Shown piece after piece: positions 18,603 through 28,304 of a DNA stretch of 64,000 nucleotides. Every line of letters begins with the position of its first letter. The stretch's first letter is position 1. Origin of the DNA: Simplicispira sp. 125 (GTDB lineage: Bacteria > Pseudomonadota > Gammaproteobacteria > Burkholderiales > Burkholderiaceae_C). Below the pieces are notes generated by a model. The model worked only from the letters and a program-made list of their open reading frames with translations, was not told the DNA's origin and ran no database searches. The DNA is taken from contig NZ_QEKM01000001.1 in the NCBI RefSeq assembly GCF_003096555.1, positions 558,001-622,000 on the forward strand. Direction: 5' to 3'. The translations under genes were made by a program, and so were the position numbers.

Positions 18603-19529
18603 TCAGCCTGTGGCGCCGCCTGCCCGCAGCTCGGTTGCTACGCCTTCGCCCAGGGTGTTGGCCTGCTCCAGCGTGGTGACGGGGCCCTGGGCACTGGCGC
18701 GCACCAAGGCCATGCGGCCCTCGGGGTCGCCCCAGGCGGCATCGATGTGGAGTTGACCACCTTCGAAACGCGCGTGCGCAGCCAGCGGCATTGAGCAACT
18801 GCCGCCCATGCAGCGGCTGACGGCGCGCTCGGCGGTCACGGTGAGCCAGGTGGGCATGTGCGCCAGTGGGGCCAGTGCGGCCACCAGATCCTGGCGGTCG
18901 CTGCGCACCTCAATGCCTAAAGCGCCTTGCCCGGCGGCGGGCAGCATCTCGGTGCGGTCGAATTCGGTGCGAACGCGTTCCTGCAGGCCCAGGCGTTTGA
19001 GGCCGGCCGCCGCCAGCACGATGGCGTCGTACTGGCCTTCATCGAGTTTGCGCAGGCGCGTGTCGAGATTGCCCCGCAACGGCTCGATCTTCAGGTCGGG
19101 GCGCAGCGCCTGCAGCAGCACCTGGCGGCGCAGGCTGGAGGTGCCGACGACAGCGCCGTGGGGCAGGTCCTGCAGGCGGGCGTAGCGGGGCGAGACAAAA
19201 GCGTCGCGCGGGTCTTCGCGCTCCATCACGCAGGCGAGAAGCATGCCCTCGGGCAGCACCATGGGCACATCCTTGAGCGAGTGCACGGCGATGTCGGCTC
19301 GGCCGTCTTCCAGAGCGGTTTCAAGTTCTTTGACAAACAAGCCTTTGCCGCCGACTTTGCTCAAAGAACGGTCCAGAATCTGGTCGCCCAGCGTGGTCAT
19401 GCCCAGCAGCGATACGTGGTGGCCGCGCGCGCGCAACAGGGCCTGCACATGTTCAGCCTGCCACAGGGCCAGGCGGCTCTCGCGGGTGGCGATCACGATG
19501 GGTGGGAGAGGGGGGCTTTGGGGCGTCAT
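18603..19529 (-). CDS. hemC: Porphobilinogen deaminase (hydroxymethylbilane synthase)
   Basis: HemC polymerises four porphobilinogens using a covalently attached dipyrromethane cofactor. The 308-residue product shows [57 protein letters not shown] and the cofactor cysteine in [18 protein letters not shown] 19529 was chosen; the long upstream open frame has no match. It leads the hemC-D-X-Y operon and is divergent from ppc across 90 bp. Confidence 0.97.
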   Translation of the reverse strand: MTPQSPPLPPIVIATRESRLALWQAEHVQALLRARGHHVSLLGMTTLGDQILDRSLSKVGGKGLFVKELETALEDGRADIAVHSLKDVPMVLPEGMLLACVMEREDPRDAFVSPRYARLQDLPHGAVVGTSSLRRQVLLQALRPDLKIEPLRGNLDTRLRKLDEGQYDAIVLAAAGLKRLGLQERVRTEFDRTEMLPAAGQGALGIEVRSDRQDLVAALAPLAHMPTWLTVTAERAVSRCMGGSCSMPLAAHARFEGGQLHIDAAWGDPEGRMALVRASAQGPVTTLEQANTLGEGVATELRAGGATG

Positions 19530-19619
19530 GCTTTTGCAGGGAAAGGTCCAGCGCGGGATGCTAGCATGCTGCGCTGCAGCAGCCTTGCCGGTGCGGGGGT
19601 GCGACCAGGAGACAACGCC

Positions 19620-22406
19620 GTGAATACCAAAAAGACCGACAAAGACCGCCCCTTGATCCAAGATATTCGCCTGCTGGGCCGCATCCTGGGCGATGTGATC
19701 CGCGAACAGGAGGGCGTGGCCGCGTTCGAGCTGATCGAGCAGGTGCGCCAGCTTTCCGTGGCTTTCCGGCGCGATGCCGACCACGAGGCCGACAAGGCAC
19801 TGAAAAAGCTGCTCAAGGGCCTATCGGCCGACCAGACGGTGAGCGTGATCCGGGCGTTTACCTATTTCAGCCACCTGGCCAACCTGGCCGAAGACCGCCA
19901 CCACATTCGCCGCCGCACCATCCGCGAGCGCGCTGGCGACACGCAGGAGGGCAGCATCGAGGTGGCGTTGGCCCGTTTGCGCTGGGCCGGTATTTCATCG
20001 CAGCAGGTGGCGCAGACCCTGGCCAGCAGCTACGTGGCACCGGTGCTCACGGCCCACCCCACCGAAGTGCAGCGCAAGAGCATTCTGGATGCCGAACGCG
20101 ACATCGCCCAACTGCTCACCGTGCGCGACGACATCGCCGAGCGCGCCCAGATCTATAACGCCGCCCGCGATGCGCTGACCCCGCGCGCCCTGGCCGCCAA
20201 CGAAGCCCAGTTGCGCGCCCGCGTGGCGCAGCTGTGGCAGACACGCCTGCTGCGCTACAGCAAGCTCACCGTGGCCGACGAGATCGAGAACGCACTTTCT
20301 TATTACGAGGCCACCTTTCTGCGCGAGATTCCCAAGATCTACGCAGAGCTCGAGCGTGAGCTGGGCGACCAGTCCGTGCACAGTTTTTTGCGCATGGGCC
20401 AGTGGATCGGCGGCGACCGCGACGGCAACCCCAATGTCAGCGCCGACACACTGGCGCAGGCGCTGCGCCGCCAGAGCGAGGTGGCGTTGCGCCACTATCT
20501 GACAGAGGTGCACCTGCTGGGCGGCGAGTTGTCGCTGTCGGCGCGCTTGGTCGACGTTTCTCCCGCGATGCAGGCCCTGGCGAACAGCTCGCCCGATACC
20601 AGCGAGCACCGCCAGGACGAGCCCTACCGCCGGGCGCTGACCGGCATTTATGCACGCCTGGCGGCTACCTTGGAGACACTCAGTGGAGGCGCCGCCGCAC
20701 GCCATGCCGTGGCGCCGCAAAACCCCTACCCGGACGCTGCCGGTTTCCTCGCTGAGCTGCGCACCATTGAGGCGTCGCTGCAGGCCCACCACGGCACGCC
20801 GCTGGCGGCGCAGCGCCTGCATCCGCTGATCCGCGCTGTCGAGGTTTTCGGTTTTCACCTTGCCACGGTGGACTTGCGCCAAAGCTCCGACCAGCACGAG
20901 CGCGTTGTGGCTGAACTGCTGGCCGTGGCGCGCATCGAGCCTGATTACAGCGCGCTGTCCGAGGAGCAACGCCGCGCCGTGCTGCTGCGCCTGCTGCAGG
21001 ACGCCCGCCCCTTGCGCGTGATGGGCACGCAATACTCCGAACACACGCGGGGCGAGCTGGCCATTTTTGAGACGGCTTTGCGCATGCGCCAGCGCTATGG
21101 GGCCGAGGCGATCCGCCACTACATCATCAGCCACACCGAAACGGTGAGCGACTTGCTGGAAGTGCTGCTGTTGCAAAAAGAAGTGGGCCTGATGCGCGGC
21201 ACCCTCGATGGTGAAGCCAGCGCCGACCTGATTGTGGTGCCCCTGTTTGAAACCATCGAAGACCTGCGCAACGCCGCGCCCATCATGCGTGCGTTCTACC
21301 AGTTGCCCGGCGTGACGGCCCTGGTGCAGCGCTCGGGCGCCGAGCAGGACATCATGCTGGGCTACTCCGACAGTAACAAGGATGGCGGTATCTTCACCAG
21401 CAATTGGGAGCTGTACCGCGCCGAAATTGCGCTGGTGGAGTTGTTTGACGAGCTGCCCCACATCCGCCTGCGCATGTTCCACGGCCGTGGCGGCACGGTG
21501 GGGCGCGGCGGCGGCCCCAGCTACCAGGCCATCCTGGCGCAGCCGCCAGGCACGGTGCGCGGCCAGATCCGTTTGACCGAGCAGGGCGAGGTGATTGCGT
21601 CCAAGTACGCCAACCCCGAAATTGGCCGGCGCAACCTCGAAACCCTGGTGGCCGCCACGCTGGAGGCCACGCTTTTGCAGCCCACCAAGTCAGCCACGCC
21701 CGCTTTTCTGCAGGCAGCGGCGCAACTGTCGCAGACCAGCATGGCCGCCTACCGTGCGCTGGTGTACGAAACCCCGGGCTTTACCGACTACTTTTTCAAC
21801 GCGACCCCGATCCGCGAAATCGCCGAGTTGAACATCGGCTCGCGCCCCGCCTCGCGCAAGCCCAGCCAGAAGATCGAGGACTTGCGCGCCATTCCGTGGG
21901 GTTTCAGTTGGGGGCAGTGCCGCCTGACCCTGCCCGGTTGGTACGGTTTTGGCTCGGCTGTAGAGAGTTTTCTGAACGCCGATGGACACGACGCCAAGGC
22001 ACAGCTGGCGCTGCTGCGCAAGATGTACCGACAGTGGCCGTTTTTCAGCACCCTGCTGTCCAACATGGACATGGTGCTGGCCAAAAGCGACCTGGCCCTG
22101 GCCTCACGCTACAGCGAGCTGGTGCAGGATGCGCGCCTGCGCAAGAAGGTGTTCGGCGCCATCGAGCAAGAGTGGCACCGCACGGCCGACGTGCTGACGC
22201 GCATCACCGGCGACAAGCAGCGCCTGGCGCACAACACCGCCCTGGCGCGTTCGATTCGCCACCGCTTTCCCTATATCGACCCGTTGCACCACCTGCAGGT
22301 CGAACTGGTGCGCCGCTGGCGCGCGGGGCAGGGGGATGAGCGGGTGCAGACGGGTATCCACATTTCCATCAACGGGATTGCGGCGGGGTTGCGCAATACG
22401 GGGTGA
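19620..22406 (+). CDS. ppc: Phosphoenolpyruvate carboxylase
   Basis: Ppc carboxylates PEP to oxaloacetate, replenishing the TCA cycle. The GTG start at 19620 is preceded by AGGAGA at 19607-19612, a good ribosome site, and gives 928 residues. The catalytic histidine is His146 in [12 protein letters not shown]. The second active-site loop is [14 protein letters not shown] near residue 620, and the protein ends with the family's invariant -RNTG. Long upstream frames in the same phase are noncoding. Confidence 0.97.
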   Translation: MNTKKTDKDRPLIQDIRLLGRILGDVIREQEGVAAFELIEQVRQLSVAFRRDADHEADKALKKLLKGLSADQTVSVIRAFTYFSHLANLAEDRHHIRRRTIRERAGDTQEGSIEVALARLRWAGISSQQVAQTLASSYVAPVLTAHPTEVQRKSILDAERDIAQLLTVRDDIAERAQIYNAARDALTPRALAANEAQLRARVAQLWQTRLLRYSKLTVADEIENALSYYEATFLREIPKIYAELERELGDQSVHSFLRMGQWIGGDRDGNPNVSADTLAQALRRQSEVALRHYLTEVHLLGGELSLSARLVDVSPAMQALANSSPDTSEHRQDEPYRRALTGIYARLAATLETLSGGAAARHAVAPQNPYPDAAGFLAELRTIEASLQAHHGTPLAAQRLHPLIRAVEVFGFHLATVDLRQSSDQHERVVAELLAVARIEPDYSALSEEQRRAVLLRLLQDARPLRVMGTQYSEHTRGELAIFETALRMRQRYGAEAIRHYIISHTETVSDLLEVLLLQKEVGLMRGTLDGEASADLIVVPLFETIEDLRNAAPIMRAFYQLPGVTALVQRSGAEQDIMLGYSDSNKDGGIFTSNWELYRAEIALVELFDELPHIRLRMFHGRGGTVGRGGGPSYQAILAQPPGTVRGQIRLTEQGEVIASKYANPEIGRRNLETLVAATLEATLLQPTKSATPAFLQAAAQLSQTSMAAYRALVYETPGFTDYFFNATPIREIAELNIGSRPASRKPSQKIEDLRAIPWGFSWGQCRLTLPGWYGFGSAVESFLNADGHDAKAQLALLRKMYRQWPFFSTLLSNMDMVLAKSDLALASRYSELVQDARLRKKVFGAIEQEWHRTADVLTRITGDKQRLAHNTALARSIRHRFPYIDPLHHLQVELVRRWRAGQGDERVQTGIHISINGIAAGLRNTG

Positions 22407-22411
22407 TGGGG

Positions 22412-22436
22412 CGGGTGGCACGCAAGGCGCCACCCG
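22412..22436. terminator. Hairpin between convergent ppc and spherulin-like gene
   Basis: CGGGTGGC/GCCACCCG stem with a 9-nt loop in the 36-bp gap between two convergent stops. It lacks a T run on either side, so it may be a stability hairpin rather than a classical terminator. Confidence 0.5.
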
Positions 22437-22442
22437 AGGCCG

Positions 22443-23672
22443 TCAGCAGGTGGGAAGGGGGTTGCCCTTGTTGGTGGCGTCCACGGTGCCCAGGAAGGAT
22501 TTCCAGTAAGCGGTGGCCGGCAGCGTAGACCAGGGGGCGCCAACGGCCTGGTCGGTGACGAAGATCCAGCCCGTATTCATGCGTGGCAAATGGGCCCGGG
22601 CCACGGCTGCTTTCATGTCCGAGCAGGTACTGGCCGAATGCACCTGCATGGCCTGCGCGACGTTCTGCTTGTCGTAGACCCACGAGGCGCTGGCGGTCTG
22701 CGGATCCGTGGTCTGGTAGTTGGTGGCCGAGCCGCTGTGGGTCACCAGTACGTTGACGAGGGCCGCGTACTCTTTGGCGGGGTAGGTGGCAGGGTTGCCG
22801 ACCACGAGGGGCGGTGTGGTTCCCAGGCCCGTTTTTTCTGCGATGCGGGCGGTGAGGGGTTGGTAGAACGACGCGATGAGGTTGCGGTCAACGGCCATGC
22901 CGTCCAGGTAGAAACCGTCGATCTTGGTGCCGTAGCCCGCACTGTACTGGTCGATGGTGGTCTGGACGTCGGTCAAAGAGATCGTGCCGGTGGTGCCGCC
23001 CCCGGTGGCGATATAGCCCAGCACCTTGGTGCGGGGGTGTGCGGTTTTGAGCGCGCCGATGGCGGTGACGAGCGCGCTGTCCGGTGTGTAGGTGCCAGTG
23101 GGGATGATGCCGCTGACAGCGTTGTCGGGCTTCACGATGACGTTGATCTGAACGTCTGGATAGCTTTGGGCTGCGGTGGTGAGCGCGGTCCAAACGGCGG
23201 CGTTGGTGCTGGCGCTGAAATAAGCGGGCACCAGCACTTGCAGCTTGTCCGGGGCGGGGCGCACGTAGGCAGCAAAATTTTCAAGGACCGTATTGGTCGC
23301 CGTGGCCTTGGCCGTGATGGACATGGCGCCCGTCGTGGCGGCCAGAGGCACACTCAGCGTGGTCGAGGCAATCCCACCCCTCGGCAGGACTGATACGGGG
23401 CTGGTTGTGCCCTGGGTGGCCGAGAAAACGACCGTAACGTCGTCTGCATTGCCGCCATCCTTGGTGGCTTGCACAGACAAAGTGTTCGAGGTGGACCCCT
23501 GGTCGAACACGTTGGCATGGATGTCGTTCAGGAAGCGCAGGCTGACCACTCCGGACGGAGGGGGTTGAACAGGCGGATTTTTTTCGGTACCGCCCCCACA
23601 GCCCGCCAGCATGGCAGCGAGAAACAGGGGTGCAGCGGCAAGGCGGTAGGGGGAGTGAACGTGATGGTGCAT
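22443..23672 (-). CDS. Spherulation-specific family 4 (spherulin 4-like) lipoprotein
   Basis: The 409-residue product has a lipoprotein signal (LAAMLAGCGGG, lipobox LAGC). It then has an Ig-like beta region (residues about 40-140) and a spherulin-4 domain with LQVLVPAYFSAS, TKVLGYIATGGGTTG, DGFYLDGMAVDRN, a TIM-barrel-like pattern related to glycoside hydrolases. Spherulin 4 proteins were named from Physarum encystment; in bacteria the function is unknown, possibly polysaccharide-active. Convergent with ppc. Confidence 0.8.
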   Translation of the reverse strand: MHHHVHSPYRLAAAPLFLAAMLAGCGGGTEKNPPVQPPPSGVVSLRFLNDIHANVFDQGSTSNTLSVQATKDGGNADDVTVVFSATQGTTSPVSVLPRGGIASTTLSVPLAATTGAMSITAKATATNTVLENFAAYVRPAPDKLQVLVPAYFSASTNAAVWTALTTAAQSYPDVQINVIVKPDNAVSGIIPTGTYTPDSALVTAIGALKTAHPRTKVLGYIATGGGTTGTISLTDVQTTIDQYSAGYGTKIDGFYLDGMAVDRNLIASFYQPLTARIAEKTGLGTTPPLVVGNPATYPAKEYAALVNVLVTHSGSATNYQTTDPQTASASWVYDKQNVAQAMQVHSASTCSDMKAAVARAHLPRMNTGWIFVTDQAVGAPWSTLPATAYWKSFLGTVDATNKGNPLPTC

Positions 23673-23800
23673 ACAGTCTCCATGGAATTTTCAGGTGCCA
23701 TTGTGCCGGGTTGTTGTTGCAGCGGGGCGGTGCCAAGCCTTGGTTCTGGCCTGAAAAAAGTGCTCTGTTGCACCGATCGCAGCAGGCCCGAATCGCTACG

Positions 23801-24529
23801 ATGGCGTGCATGTCTTCACCCATTTGCCGTATTTCAGCGCTGCTCGCAGCGGTGTTATTGGTTGGCTGCAGTACCTTGGATGTGCCGCGTGCTGACAACT
23901 ACCCTGCCACCGGCCAGAAGAAGGCGCGCGCTGTTCATCACTGGAGCGTGCTTGCCGATGACGTGGCTTCGCGCGTCGCGGAAAAAATCGTTGCTTGGCC
24001 TGCGGGGGAATACCCCATTTATGTCAAGGCGGCGAACAGCTCCAGCTTCGATCAGGGTTTTTTGAGTCTTTTGCGCGTGCGCTTGTTGGATCGAGGCGTG
24101 GTTTTGTCTGTGGTGCCTACAGACGTTGAGTTGGAGGTGCAGACGCAACTGGTACAGCATGAAGCGACCGGGCCCCGTAATTCACCCATTCCCCTGCCTT
24201 GGACCATGCTGGCTTCGGGCGTAGGTGTGTGGCGCGACTGGGATGTGCATTACTCCGATCGGACGTTACTGCCCGGTGTGGCAACCGTGATCGGGGTGGG
24301 TGTCGGCTTGGCCTTGGATTTGGCGCAGCGCCATACCCAAGGCGATGCGGCGGGCGGACCCACGCGCACCGAAGTGCTCATTACCACCACGCTCAAGTCC
24401 CACGACCGCTATCTGGCCGGTTCGGCAGACATGTATTACATCGAGCGTGCCGATGCCGTGTTGTACCAACCTCCGACCCCTGTGGCGCCGCTGTCTCCCG
24501 TTAAAACCTGGAAAGTGGTGACGCCATGA
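23801..24529 (+). CDS. Putative lipoprotein preceding a FlgO-like gene
   Basis: The 242-residue product has a lipoprotein signal with lipobox LVGC (SALLAAVLLVGCSTLD). It has ASRVAEKIVAW, a mid-protein SVVPTDVELEVQTQLVQ, and one hydrophobic segment (GVATVIGVGVGLALDLA). ATG 23801 or 23810 could be the start. Its stop overlaps the next start (ATGA at 24526), so both lipoproteins are made together. I do not recognise a named family; the coupling to a FlgO-like gene suggests a cell-envelope role related to motility. Confidence 0.75.
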   Translation: MACMSSPICRISALLAAVLLVGCSTLDVPRADNYPATGQKKARAVHHWSVLADDVASRVAEKIVAWPAGEYPIYVKAANSSSFDQGFLSLLRVRLLDRGVVLSVVPTDVELEVQTQLVQHEATGPRNSPIPLPWTMLASGVGVWRDWDVHYSDRTLLPGVATVIGVGVGLALDLAQRHTQGDAAGGPTRTEVLITTTLKSHDRYLAGSADMYYIERADAVLYQPPTPVAPLSPVKTWKVVTP

Positions 24530-25065
24530 TGCGCCGCATGCGATGGGGTGTTCTGTGCGCTGCGGTGCTGGCAACTTCGGGGTGCGCGCAGTATTACTAC
24601 GGCGAGCGCGGTGGCGTTCTGCAGCGCACGGATGTGCTCAAGACCAACTACGATGCGGCCGATCGCCTGCTCCAGAACGCGCCGTTGGATCCACGGCGCA
24701 GCGTGCTGGTTTCCACGATCGTGAATGTGGACCGGCTCCATGAGTCGTCCCGTCTGGGGCGGCTTTTCTCGGAGCAGATTGCCGGTCGCCTCGTGCAGCG
24801 TGGTGTACCCGTCACCGAAGTGCGCCTGCGTGAGCAACTGGCGCTGCAGCCGGCACATGGAGAATTGCTGCTCTCGCGCGAGTTGCGCGAGGTCAGCCAG
24901 GCGCATGATGCCCAGGCCGTGGTGGTGGGCACCTATGCGGTGTCTGGAGCCATGGTGTACGTGAGCCTCAAACTTGTTAACCCGCTGGGCAACCAAGTGG
25001 TGGCAGCGAGTGACTATGCGCTGCCGATGGATGACAACATCCGTGGGTTGTTGCAGGGGCGTTGA
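24526..25065 (+). CDS. FlgO-family outer-membrane lipoprotein
   Basis: The 179-residue product has a lipobox (VLATSGCAQ), then a FlgO-like domain: NYDAADRLL, VSTIVNVDRLHESSRLGR, SEQIAGRLVQRG, LSRELREVSQAHDAQAVVVG and YAVSGAMVYVSLKLV. FlgO and FlgP of Vibrio are outer-membrane proteins needed for flagellar stability. The location next to flhDC (convergent, 85 bp away) fits motility, but FlgO-like domains also occur in other envelope proteins. Confidence 0.75.
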   Translation: MMRRMRWGVLCAAVLATSGCAQYYYGERGGVLQRTDVLKTNYDAADRLLQNAPLDPRRSVLVSTIVNVDRLHESSRLGRLFSEQIAGRLVQRGVPVTEVRLREQLALQPAHGELLLSRELREVSQAHDAQAVVVGTYAVSGAMVYVSLKLVNPLGNQVVAASDYALPMDDNIRGLLQGR

Positions 25066-25076
25066 TTGATGCTTTA

Positions 25077-25126
25077 AATATGATAGCTGTTGGCGCTTTG
25101 TACATAAGCGCTACAGGCATATTTTA
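25077..25126. repeat. Short palindrome family copy (between FlgO-like and flhC)
   Basis: ATGATAGCTGTTGGCGCTT, loop, TAAGCGCTACAGGCATAT. It lies between two convergent genes and may serve both as a transcription end. Confidence 0.8.
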
Positions 25127-25150
25127 TGGATATTTTGGAGCTTGCTCTTA

Positions 25151-25720
25151 TCAGTGCAACATCAGCGCGCCGGCACTCTTGCTTTTGCCGGCCCGGGCCG
25201 GTGGGTTGCACAGGCCGCAGGTGAAGTGGCGGTTCTCGTACAGCTCGGTCACAAACTGGCCACTGCATTGAGTGCATTTGGTGCGGGTCAGCATGCCGGC
25301 GTCGACAAACTTCACCAGGCGCCATGCGCGCGTGAATGACAGCAAGGGCTCGACTTGTGCGGCAACAATTTGCTCGTTGTACAGGCGGTAGGCCTTGGTC
25401 AGCAGTTCCACCGAGTCCAGATCCACGCCTTTGGAGAGGTACTCGTAGATGTTGAGGAACAGCGAGCTGTGGATGTTCTCCTGCCAGGTGAGAAACCAAT
25501 CGGTGGAAAACGGCAGCTGTCCCTTGGAAGGGGACTTGCCTGCGATTTCCTTGTACAGACGGATCAGGCGCTCGTACGACAGCGTGGTCTCCGACTCCAA
25601 TACCTGCATGCGTGCGCCCATCTCGATCAGCATGGCTGCGCGTTCGATCTGCCGGGATTCATTGAGCACGCTCTTGGCGGCGGGCTTGGCGGCTTTGGGG
25701 GGAGTGGTGGTGGCGGTCAT
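25151..25720 (-). CDS. flhC: Flagellar master regulator subunit FlhC
   Basis: FlhC with FlhD forms the hetero-hexamer that activates class II flagellar operons. The 189-residue product has SVLNESRQIERAAMLIEMGA, TLSYERLIRLYKEIAGKSPS, LPFSTDWFLTWQENIHSS and the four zinc cysteines (CTQC and CGLC). A short Lys/Ala/Pro N-terminal extension precedes the conserved part. It starts 53 bp after flhD. The downstream motA/motB common in relatives is absent here. Confidence 0.95.
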   Translation of the reverse strand: MTATTTPPKAAKPAAKSVLNESRQIERAAMLIEMGARMQVLESETTLSYERLIRLYKEIAGKSPSKGQLPFSTDWFLTWQENIHSSLFLNIYEYLSKGVDLDSVELLTKAYRLYNEQIVAAQVEPLLSFTRAWRLVKFVDAGMLTRTKCTQCSGQFVTELYENRHFTCGLCNPPARAGKSKSAGALMLH

Positions 25721-25773
25721 GGCGTTTCCTGGTCGTGGGGGTGGCAGCGTGGTCTGTACAGGATCGGGGGTGC

Positions 25774-26100
25774 TCAGAGCACCTCGGAGACCCGGCTGGC
25801 CATCAGGATGTTGGCGTGCAGCGTGTTCGTGGCCTCGTTGCCTACCTTCGAGGCTGAATGGTTGGTCAACAGGCTCCACACCAGGTTGTCGTCCACCCGG
25901 AAGCTGCAAAGAAGGGTGTTTCTGGAGGCCAGTTTCATCACTTGCGCGGCAGACAGGGATGACAAAATATCGGCGGCGTCTTCGTTCAGGCCCAGACGGA
26001 AAACTGCTTCCGCCTTGTCCTGGCGGATCAGGGTCTGCGCCAGCATCAGGTAGGTGAGGTTGGCTTCGCGGATTTCGGCGAGCAGTTGTTCGTTGGTCAT
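25774..26100 (-). CDS. flhD: Flagellar master regulator subunit FlhD
   Basis: The 108-residue product has LLAEIREANLTYLMLAQTLI, then DKAEAVFRLGLNEDAADILS and the DNA-contact region LSSLSAAQVMKLAS. ATG 26100 gives the family length. The 230 bp upstream to the sulfurtransferase stop should contain the flhDC control region, the entry point for global regulation of motility. Confidence 0.94.
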   Translation of the reverse strand: MTNEQLLAEIREANLTYLMLAQTLIRQDKAEAVFRLGLNEDAADILSSLSAAQVMKLASRNTLLCSFRVDDNLVWSLLTNHSASKVGNEATNTLHANILMASRVSEVL

Positions 26101-26330
26101 GGGGGCATCCTTTCCATTCCCGGATCGTTGGCTACTTGCCGCATGCAAGTTTTCGCGATCCGTTGAAATGGATTGTGAATTCGCCCCAATCAAAAATTAA
26201 GTCGGGGTTTGGCTGTGCTGCGCGTCTGGTTTCGCGGCCTGCCGTGTAGGAATTTGCCTTACAAGGGGCGGGCCAATCAACGCTGTCACGCCTGTGATGA
26301 GGCCTGCTGCCCGTGCAGCCAATCCGCTGC

Positions 26331-27236
26331 CTATCCGCGCTCGACCGGGCGGGCAGGGTCGCTGCACCATTCGCTCCAGCTGCCTGCAAAGAGCGTGGTT
26401 TTTCCGAGCCCCGCCCGTTCCATGGCCAGCACATTCGGGTTGGCGGTGACGCCGCTGCCGCAGTGGTGCACTACGCTGGCAGGGTCGCGCCCCGCCAGCA
26501 GCGCCAGGAATTCGGCGCGCAGCACCTCAGGGTTTTTAAAGCGGCCGTCTGGACCAAAGTTGTCGCTGAAAGGGCGGTTGAGTGCCCCCGGAATATGGCC
26601 AGCCACGGGGTCCAGGGGTTCCACTTCTCCGCGGTAGCGTGGTGCGGCGCGGGCGTCGATGATGGTTTGACTGGACTGCCCCAGGCCTTGCAGCACGTCG
26701 CCCACGGTGGCTAGCGTGCGCAGAGGCGCCGCTACGCGGAAAAGTGACTGGAAATGCGCCGGTTCGCTGCCGTGTGACAGTGGCCCGTTCGCCGCCTTCC
26801 AGGCCTGCAGCCCGCCATCGAGCACGGCCACGTTGGCATGGCCCAGCCATTGCAGCATCCACCACAAGCGTCCGCAATAACTGCTGGCGTTGCGGTCGTA
26901 CACCACGGCCTGCATATCGTTGGAAAACCCCACGCTGCTGAGCCAGGCCGCAAACTTTTCGCGGCTGGGCAAGGGGTGGCGACCGCCCGATGCGGGTGTG
27001 TCGGCATCTGTGGCAATGATGGTGCCGCTAGCGCCTGGCGCGCCATGGCGGGCCGAGAGTGCGTTGTCAAGGTGGGCATAGACGGCACCAGGGATGTGTT
27101 CTGCAAGATACTGCTGCTCGCCCGCGCCAGGGGCAGCCAGATCAAAGCTGCAGTCGAACACCATCAGCGGTGTGCCGCTGGCCGTCAGAGCTTGCAGTTC
27201 AGGAACGGAGATCAGCGTGGTGTAGTGCATGGACAT
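26331..27236 (-). CDS. sseA: Two-domain sulfurtransferase (3-mercaptopyruvate/thiosulfate)
   Basis: Two rhodanese domains: an inactive N-terminal one (LMVFDCSFDL, HIPGAVYAHLDNALSA, VVYDRNASSYCGRLWWML) and a catalytic C-terminal one with Cys at about residue 259 in HHCGSGVTAN. The loop CGSGVTA is the 3-mercaptopyruvate-type sequence (CGSGVTA in SseA versus CRKGVTA in thiosulfate enzymes). It transfers sulfur to thiophilic acceptors in the cytoplasm. An in-frame ATG at 27230 is an alternative start. Confidence 0.92.
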   Translation of the reverse strand: MSMHYTTLISVPELQALTASGTPLMVFDCSFDLAAPGAGEQQYLAEHIPGAVYAHLDNALSARHGAPGASGTIIATDADTPASGGRHPLPSREKFAAWLSSVGFSNDMQAVVYDRNASSYCGRLWWMLQWLGHANVAVLDGGLQAWKAANGPLSHGSEPAHFQSLFRVAAPLRTLATVGDVLQGLGQSSQTIIDARAAPRYRGEVEPLDPVAGHIPGALNRPFSDNFGPDGRFKNPEVLRAEFLALLAGRDPASVVHHCGSGVTANPNVLAMERAGLGKTTLFAGSWSEWCSDPARPVERG

Positions 27237-27296
27237 GAACGTGTGAAAGAAGGTGCAGACGTCATTGTGGTCTCGCTGATGGAGCCTTCCGCCGAT

Positions 27297-28214
27297 TCAG
27301 TGTTCTTCGGCCGGTGCGCCGGGTGCTGCGCGGGCCCGCAGCACGGTGGCGACAATGCCGCTGCCCACGATGAGCGCCATGCCCACCCAGCCCAGCAGGG
27401 TGATGATGTCGTCAAACAGCAGCACACTGAAAAGAGATGCGAAAACAATGCCCGAATACTGCAGGTTGGCCACGACCAGCGTGGCGCGCTGGGTGTGCGC
27501 GCTGGCATAGGCGCGTGTCATGCACAGTTGCCCGCCGGCGGCCAGCACCCCAATGGGCAATAGCCATAGTCCAGGCCAGCCAGGCCATGGCGAGGTGCCC
27601 GTGACCAGCAGGGCCGCGCCGCCGGCCACGGCAGAGCCCACGGCAAAATAAAACACGGTGCGCGTTTCGGGCTCCCCCATGCGCGAGAGCGCGACCACCT
27701 GCATGTAGGCAAAGGCGGCCGACAGGCCTGAGAGCAAGCCCACCAGGCCAGCGAAAACCTGCTCCTGGCTTTGATCGATGCTGGGCCGCAGCATCATGAC
27801 CACTCCGGCAAAACCGGCCAGCACCGTGAGGATCAGCGGCCCCTGCAGGGCAGGCCGGGGCGTTGCAGCCGTGGGGCGCCAGGCCAGCAGCGTGCCGCCC
27901 ACCAGAAAGGCGGCGATCCACACGCTGCTCATGTAGTTCAAGGTAATGGCCGTGGCCAGCGGCAGGTGGGCAATGGCATAAAACCAGGCCCCTAGCGAAG
28001 TCACGCCTACCAGGCTGCGCCAGGCGTGCATGCCAGGGTAGCGGGTGGCGAGCGTGATGCCTTGTGAGCGCGCCAGCAATGCCAGGATCGCCATGCCGAT
28101 AAACCCCCGGTAACACACCAGTTCGGCAGGGTTGAAATACTCCGATGCCAGCTTCACGCACACCCCCATGCTGGCAAACATGAAGGCGGCCAGAACCATC
28201 CAGAGGGCTTGCAT
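27297..28214 (-). CDS. EamA/DMT-superfamily transporter
   Basis: About ten membrane helices in two EamA repeats: MVLAAFMFASMGVCVKLASE, ITLNYMSSVWIAAFLVGGTL, LAGFAGVVMMLRPS and, in the second half, LLPIGVLAAGGQLCMTRAYA and VANLQYSGIVFASLFSVLLF. These transporters usually export or import metabolites; the substrate is unknown. ATG 28214 (MQALWM...) is preferred over TTG 28232 and gives 305 residues. Confidence 0.9.
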   Translation of the reverse strand: MQALWMVLAAFMFASMGVCVKLASEYFNPAELVCYRGFIGMAILALLARSQGITLATRYPGMHAWRSLVGVTSLGAWFYAIAHLPLATAITLNYMSSVWIAAFLVGGTLLAWRPTAATPRPALQGPLILTVLAGFAGVVMMLRPSIDQSQEQVFAGLVGLLSGLSAAFAYMQVVALSRMGEPETRTVFYFAVGSAVAGGAALLVTGTSPWPGWPGLWLLPIGVLAAGGQLCMTRAYASAHTQRATLVVANLQYSGIVFASLFSVLLFDDIITLLGWVGMALIVGSGIVATVLRARAAPGAPAEEH

Positions 28215-28230
28215 AGGTGCGGGGGGGTTC

Positions 28231-28284
28231 AAATAAAAATAGCTGCCAGCGCTTATTGGGCAAGCGCTGGCAGCTATTGTAATG
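28231..28284. repeat. Short palindrome family copy, near-perfect stem
   Basis: ATAGCTGCCAGCGCTT, 7-nt loop, AAGCGCTGGCAGCTAT at 28239-28277: a 16-bp perfect stem, the best preserved copy. It lies between the Rieske oxygenase stop and the EamA start. Confidence 0.92.
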
Positions 28285-28304
28285 AGAGTGTGGTGCGCTG
28301 GCTG

